Of a stretch of 64,000 nucleotides of DNA, positions 60,062 to 64,000 are shown in pieces. Positions within the stretch are counted from its first letter, which is position 1; every line of letters begins with the position of its first letter. Position numbers and translations under genes: made by a program. Origin of the DNA: Alteromonas sp. IB21 (GTDB taxonomy: Bacteria > Pseudomonadota > Gammaproteobacteria > Enterobacterales > Alteromonadaceae); NCBI RefSeq assembly GCF_016405965.1, contig NZ_JAEFCD010000015.1, positions 1 through 64,000 on the forward strand, in the 5' to 3' direction. The notes below the pieces were generated by a model. That model had not been told where the DNA came from, made no database searches, and was given only the letters and a program-made list of their open reading frames with translations.

Positions 60062-60742
60062 ATGTCAGTGTGGAAAAAACTAATTACTGCAGTAAAAGGT
60101 GGTGCTACCGAAGCTGCTCAGTCTGTTGCAGACAGTCAGGCTATTCGAATTCTGGAACAAGAAATCAGAGAGGCCAAAGAAGAGTTGCGCAAGTCCGACC
60201 ATGCGCGTACGCAAATTTTGGCGAAGTGTAAGCTTTCTCAACAGAAAGTCGATAGCTTTAATTCGTCCATCGCCGAATATGAAGCGCATGCTCGCAAGGC
60301 GATTGATAGCGACCGTCAACTTGCCCTTGACTGCGCGCAGAAAGTGGCTGAACTGAAAGAAGAGCGTGAGCAAGAGCAAGCATATCTTGATCAATTTAAG
60401 CAGTCAGAAAAACAACTTGCGCATAATATTCAGCAGGCTAAAGCTAATTTGCGTCGACTTGAACAACAGGTTGATATGGTAAAGGCCACTGAAAGCGTTC
60501 AGAAAGCACAAGTTGCTGTGTCTTCACGCCACATGGGCGCGAATAGCAAAATGAAAACGGCGACAGAGTCATTGTCTCGTATTCAGGATAAGCAAAAGAT
60601 GCGCAATGCTGAACTACAAGCAGCGGAAGAGCTTGCTAGCGAAGAGTCGAGCAGCGATCTTGAAAAGCGCTTAGCCGAAGCAGGTATTAAAGGCAGTAAA
60701 ACCTCAGCCGATGACGAGCTAGCGCGAATTCTTGGTAAGTAA
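60062..60742 (+). CDS. PspA/IM30 family protein (YjfJ-like)
   Basis: A 226-residue protein that is almost entirely coiled coil (about 25-190), with an N-terminal amphipathic helix MSVWKKLITAVKGGATEAAQ. PspA/IM30 proteins are ESCRT-III relatives that coat and stabilise stressed inner membranes. This one is of the YjfJ branch, not the sigma-54-linked PspA. A terminator follows directly, so yjfI-pspA may form their own unit. Confidence 0.93.
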   Translation: MSVWKKLITAVKGGATEAAQSVADSQAIRILEQEIREAKEELRKSDHARTQILAKCKLSQQKVDSFNSSIAEYEAHARKAIDSDRQLALDCAQKVAELKEEREQEQAYLDQFKQSEKQLAHNIQQAKANLRRLEQQVDMVKATESVQKAQVAVSSRHMGANSKMKTATESLSRIQDKQKMRNAELQAAEELASEESSSDLEKRLAEAGIKGSKTSADDELARILGK

Positions 60743-60749
60743 GTATGTG

Positions 60750-60778
60750 AAATGGGAGCTTTAACGCTCCCATTTTTA
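60750..60778 (+). terminator. Terminator after the PspA-family gene
   Basis: AAATGGGAGC pairs with GCTCCCATTT over TTTAAC with a T-rich tail. It separates the PspA gene from the channel gene by function as a full or partial stop. Confidence 0.9.
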
Positions 60779-60891
60779 ATTCTTGTTACAAAATCATACA
60801 GTTAAACTCACCTTTTGGTGATAACCTAACCTAGACAAATCAAGCACTTCAAGGCAGAGTAAGGGCACGCATAACAAGGGCTGTTTCTTTT

Positions 60892-61947
60892 ATGTCTCCA
60901 TGGATAAAACTGCGAAAAATCATGCTGCAATATTTTGCAGAATCACGTTGGTACACCATAGTTGGTGCCACTGCTTTTTACGCAGTAACAAGTTACTGGC
61001 TGCTGTACGCTGCTAACGAAAAAGATCTCATTGCCAATACCGACTTTGTCTACTGGCTAGCGGTAACCGCCTCAACGGTAGGCTATGGCGACTTGTCCCC
61101 TGTCACACCAGCCGGAAAATTAATTGTAGCGCTTTACGTCATACCGCTTGGTTTAAGTATCTTCGCCATGGTTATTGGTCGAATTGCAGCTTGGGTTTCA
61201 TTAACGTGGAAGAAAGGATTGTTGGGTATGAATAGCTTAATGCTGAATAACCATATCTTGGTAATTGGATGGAATGAGCAGCGTACCATGTTGCTTCTCG
61301 ATTTGATCCTTAAGGAGCGTGACGCCATGGCTGAGCGCCCAGACATTGTGTTGTGTGTAAAAGCCGATATTACTAACCCAATGCCAGGTGTTATTGAATT
61401 CGTGAAAGTCGACTCATTCAATAAAGACGAGGACATGGACCGCGCCTGTGTTGGCACTGCCCGAACCATTCTCATTGATAATCCTCAAGATGATGTAACC
61501 ATGACAACCGCGCTTTACTGTACTAAACGTAACCCTGATGCGCATCAAGTGGCTTATTTTAACGATGATAGCTTGGTCGGCCTTCTGCAAGACCACTGTC
61601 CGAAAGTGGAGTGTACACCCAGTGTTGCTATTGAAATGCTGGTTAAAGCAGCCTTTGACCCAGGCTCAAGCATGCTCCATCACGACTTATTGAGTATTGA
61701 TGAGGGGCAAGCGCAATTTTCTGTCAAAATTCCAGAAAGTTGTTCAGCGATTTCCGTAGCCAAATTGTTTGTTAACTTGAAACGTAAGCACGACGCTATA
61801 TTTATCGGCTATGCGCCCAATGGTTTGGTAAAAGAAATGGTAGTAAACCCGTCATTAGATGCTACGTTGAATCCGGGCGACACGTTATTTTATATTGCCG
61901 AGCGCCGAATTAATGCAATTAACTGGTCGTCTCTTGACGCTGACTAA
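60892..61947 (+). CDS. Two-helix potassium channel with cytoplasmic RCK-like domain
   Basis: A 351-residue ion channel. TM1 lies at about 20-40, the pore loop holds the K+ filter TVGYGD at residues 62-67, and TM2 is at about 74-103. A cytoplasmic nucleotide-binding RCK/TrkA_N-like region starts near 118 (NHILVIGWNEQRT). Some RCK features, such as an exact GxGxxG, are changed. It sits inside the YjfI-PspA-YjfK-YjfL cluster and so probably takes part in a membrane-potential or envelope-stress response. AGGG precedes the ATG. Confidence 0.9.
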   Translation: MSPWIKLRKIMLQYFAESRWYTIVGATAFYAVTSYWLLYAANEKDLIANTDFVYWLAVTASTVGYGDLSPVTPAGKLIVALYVIPLGLSIFAMVIGRIAAWVSLTWKKGLLGMNSLMLNNHILVIGWNEQRTMLLLDLILKERDAMAERPDIVLCVKADITNPMPGVIEFVKVDSFNKDEDMDRACVGTARTILIDNPQDDVTMTTALYCTKRNPDAHQVAYFNDDSLVGLLQDHCPKVECTPSVAIEMLVKAAFDPGSSMLHHDLLSIDEGQAQFSVKIPESCSAISVAKLFVNLKRKHDAIFIGYAPNGLVKEMVVNPSLDATLNPGDTLFYIAERRINAINWSSLDAD

Positions 61948-61959
61948 GAGGCCGTAAAT

Positions 61960-62604
61960 ATGTTTAGTAAGTTATTTAAGAAAGCGGAACCCAAAAAGCC
62001 TAAATCGCCTGAAATCATGGGGCTTTATCTTGGTGGTTCCTTCGAATTGGATAATTTAAAGCTCTCCCTTTTAGAGCCTGAATTAACCATAGAAGGCGCT
62101 GCACGCTCCCAGCTTATTCAAGCGGTTGGCGAAGCACCGCTAGATACTGGCGGTACCCTACTTCGATTTTATACCGATGACGACGGCTTCTTACAGGTCG
62201 TTACCGATGGCGGTTTATCAGAAAACCATGTTACTGATGTTAAGCTCTGGCACTTTTACGAAACAAAAACCATTGGCAATACTGCCCAGTGGAATGACTG
62301 CTTGAAAAACGTGATTAGCCAGCCTACCTATGAGCTAGATGGCAAGGTGTTTACCCGGGTTTGGGGCGCAGTAGGTGACGAATCGCCGCCGGTAGCGGTA
62401 ACAGAAACTACTTATGAAGAAGATGGGGATGTAAGTAAAACCGATCAATTTATGATGCTTTACGAGCGTCCTATCGCAAATAATAGAGTAGAAACATTGC
62501 TTGTTGTAGGTGAAGAAAAACAAGTGGGTAATAATTTAGACAGATGTTTGGTGGTCTCTACAGGCTTTGATATAGAGCCTGCCGATATCACGATAAACGG
62601 TTAA
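61960..62604 (+). CDS. YjfK family protein (DUF2491)
   Basis: A 214-residue soluble protein without membrane segments, carrying the DUF2491 pattern (MGLYLGGSFELDNLKLSLLEPELTIEGAA, DDDGFLQVVTDGG and KLWHFYETKTIG). Function unknown. It starts 12 bases after the channel gene with GAGG in front and is followed 16 bases later by the YjfL gene. Confidence 0.9.
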   Translation: MFSKLFKKAEPKKPKSPEIMGLYLGGSFELDNLKLSLLEPELTIEGAARSQLIQAVGEAPLDTGGTLLRFYTDDDGFLQVVTDGGLSENHVTDVKLWHFYETKTIGNTAQWNDCLKNVISQPTYELDGKVFTRVWGAVGDESPPVAVTETTYEEDGDVSKTDQFMMLYERPIANNRVETLLVVGEEKQVGNNLDRCLVVSTGFDIEPADITING

Positions 62605-62620
62605 TTAAAAAGGAATAGTT

Positions 62621-63037
62621 ATGGATACAATCATGCAATCTTTGGCAGGCTTAGATAACTTTGCGCTTTACTTCGGCTTGTCGATTGTCTTTCTGTTTAT
62701 CTTTAAACTCGTGTATGCGCTAGTTACCCCGCATGATGAATGGAAGCTGGTTAAAGAAGATAAGAACGTCGCTGCCGCTATTGGTTTCGGCGGTGCGATT
62801 ATTGGTTTTGCCATTGCATTAGGTAGTGCTGCTTCAAACTCTGTTGCCGTGGTGGATTTTGGTATTTGGGCGCTGGTCGCTGTTGTTGCACAGTCTCTCG
62901 CCTTCGCCATCTTACGCTTTAGCTTCATGCCAAAAATCGCAGAGCGCATCAACAACAATGAAGTTTCGGCAGGTGTGATGCTTGCCAGCATGTCAATTGC
63001 CGTTGGCTTATTAAATGCCGCTTGCATGACCTATTAA
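62621..63037 (+). CDS. YjfL family membrane protein (DUF350)
   Basis: A 138-residue integral membrane protein with four predicted helices (about 14-31, 45-66, 74-97 and 112-136) and the DUF350 pattern KNVAAAIGFGGAIIGFAIALGSAA. Function unknown; family members often occur with PspA and ATP-grasp genes. AAAAAGGAA precedes the ATG. Confidence 0.9.
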   Translation: MDTIMQSLAGLDNFALYFGLSIVFLFIFKLVYALVTPHDEWKLVKEDKNVAAAIGFGGAIIGFAIALGSAASNSVAVVDFGIWALVAVVAQSLAFAILRFSFMPKIAERINNNEVSAGVMLASMSIAVGLLNAACMTY

Positions 63038-63047
63038 GGGGGCAGCG

Positions 63048-63716
63048 ATGACTGATAAACAAAATACTCCGCTTAACCTTCATGAAAATATGCAAGGTGA
63101 AAAGCCCGTACTAAAGCGTACCAAGCACATTGACCTTAGCCGCATGCGAAAAGGCTTTAGTATTAAGCCCTTGGCGTTGGGTGTCGCTAGCGTTATGTTA
63201 AGCGGTTGTGGTGGGGAAAAAGAAGATGCCACTATTTACACTTCACTAGAAGACTGCAAACAGGACTACCCTGGCGCCGTAGAGCGTTGTGAAGCTGCTT
63301 ACCAAACGGCGGTAGACGAGGCCATGCGCACCAGCCCGCGCTTTAGTTCTGAATATGACTGCGAACACGAATTTGGTCCTAATCAGTGTCAGCAAGTGAA
63401 TAATGGTGGTGGTAGCTTCTTTATGCCATTTATGGCGGGCTATATGGTGAGCTCTTTGCTTTCACCAAGTCGTTATTACTCTCAACCTTTGTACACGTCG
63501 TATTCGTACAACTCACCGTTTCGTTCACGCTGGATAACTGCAGACGGCTATGTCTTCGACGGTGATATTCGAAAAAGAAATTACCGTGTAAATAAGGACG
63601 TTTACAAGCCTAAGCCCACAGTGAACCGCACGATGAAACGAGGCGGGTTTGGTAGCAGTGTGCGTGCTAAATCGTCTTGGGGCAGCAGCAGCCGTAAAGG
63701 CGGCTGGGGCGGATAA
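63048..63716 (+). CDS. DUF1190 lipoprotein (YgiB/YjfM family) ending in Gly-Gly
   Basis: A 222-residue lipoprotein. The lipobox MLSGC gives a lipidated Cys54, after an unusually long N-terminal region; a signal peptide of normal length would begin at Met33. Conserved Cys pairs lie at DCKQDYPGAVERC and DCEHEFGPNQC. The middle has FFMPFMAGYMVSSLLS, and the tail is rich in Gly, Ser and Arg and ends in GGWGG. Family members in E. coli sit beside YgiC/YjfC ligases, as here, where the ligase starts 2 bases later. AGGGGG precedes the ATG. Confidence 0.9.
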   Translation: MTDKQNTPLNLHENMQGEKPVLKRTKHIDLSRMRKGFSIKPLALGVASVMLSGCGGEKEDATIYTSLEDCKQDYPGAVERCEAAYQTAVDEAMRTSPRFSSEYDCEHEFGPNQCQQVNNGGGSFFMPFMAGYMVSSLLSPSRYYSQPLYTSYSYNSPFRSRWITADGYVFDGDIRKRNYRVNKDVYKPKPTVNRTMKRGGFGSSVRAKSSWGSSSRKGGWGG

Positions 63717-63718
63717 GT

Positions 63719-64000
63719 ATGTTTAGAATGCCATGCCAGCCTCGCAAAGGCTGGCAGCAACTGGCCAATGAGTTCGGTTTTCATTTTCATACCATGTATG
63801 GCGAACCCTACTGGGATGAGAGCGCCTACTACCAATTTACGCTAGCGCAAATCGAAAATGACATCGAAGACCCCACTGCCGAGCTACATCAGATGTGTCT
63901 AGCAGTGACTGAGGATGTGGTAAATAGTGAGGAATTACTCACGCGCTTTCGCATCCCTGAACAGCATTGGGACTTAGTACGTAATAGCTGGCGTGAGCGA
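63719..64000 (+). CDS. Glutathionylspermidine-synthase-like ATP-grasp ligase (YgiC/YjfC family), cut by the window end
   Basis: Only the first 94 residues are in the window. They match the N-terminal part of YgiC/YjfC: PRKGWQQLANEFGFHFHTMYGEPYWDESAYYQFTLAQIENDIEDPTAELHQMCL. The ATP-grasp domain proper lies beyond the end. Relatives join an amine or amino acid to a C-terminal Gly carboxylate, as in glutathionylspermidine synthesis; YgiC itself is of unsettled substrate. The start follows the DUF1190 stop by 2 bases, so the two are translationally linked. Confidence 0.88.
   Translation, partial: MFRMPCQPRKGWQQLANEFGFHFHTMYGEPYWDESAYYQFTLAQIENDIEDPTAELHQMCLAVTEDVVNSEELLTRFRIPEQHWDLVRNSWRER

Overview
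The window is a chromosomal segment of a marine gammaproteobacterium of the Alteromonadaceae, most likely Alteromonas. The evidence is the protein sequences, the moderate GC content, and the gene order of several housekeeping blocks (clpP-clpX-lon-hupB-ppiD, argX-hisR-leuT-proM-type tRNAs, guaBA/xseA, rlmN-pilW-rodZ-ispG-hisS-yfgM-bamB-der, suhB/trmJ-cysE-iscR-suf, queA-tgt-yajC-secDF). No insertion sequence, prophage, CRISPR array or replication origin was seen.

Layout. 1-1200: a 3' remnant of dapE and a 56-residue membrane protein. 1215-10083 (minus strand): the protein-quality-control block ppiD, hupB, lon, clpX, clpP, tig, with a sigma-32-type promoter in front of lon. 10436-11443 (minus): eight tRNA genes in which a His-Leu-Pro unit is duplicated; one Leu copy has lost a base from its anticodon loop. 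11834-18146 (plus): folD, a DUF1415 protein, trmO, proS, a metallo-beta-lactamase-fold hydrolase and outer-membrane phospholipase pldA. 18250-24307 (minus): a histone-deacetylase-like amidohydrolase, a chemoreceptor and guaB-guaA, with a 103-bp palindromic element between guaB and guaA. 24408-26936 (plus): xseA and an unrecognised exported protein. 26933-37818 (minus): an unlisted 59-residue gene, der, bamB, yfgM, hisS, ispG, rodZ, pilW (with a LysM tail), rlmN, ndk.

38134-46232 (minus) is an iron-sulfur assembly locus: iscR, an IscS-type desulfurase, sufB, sufC, sufD, sufS, an A-type carrier, sufT, sufE. Near-consensus type-1 IscR sites overlap both the iscR promoter and a second promoter in front of sufB, with the same geometry. 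Upstream lie an alpha/beta hydrolase and a Baeyer-Villiger monooxygenase, inserted between iscR and cysE-trmJ; together they could convert a ketone to an ester and then cleave it. After suhB (plus) comes an AT-rich acyltransferase gene that looks acquired, then secF-secD-yajC-tgt-queA (minus).

59648-64000 (plus) is a membrane-stress cluster of the YjfI-PspA-YjfK-YjfL-YgiB/YjfM-YgiC/YjfC kind with an added two-helix K+ channel. A lipoprotein ending in Gly-Gly lies directly before a glutathionylspermidine-synthase-like ATP-grasp ligase, which is cut by the window end. A possible small RNA with its own terminator precedes this cluster.
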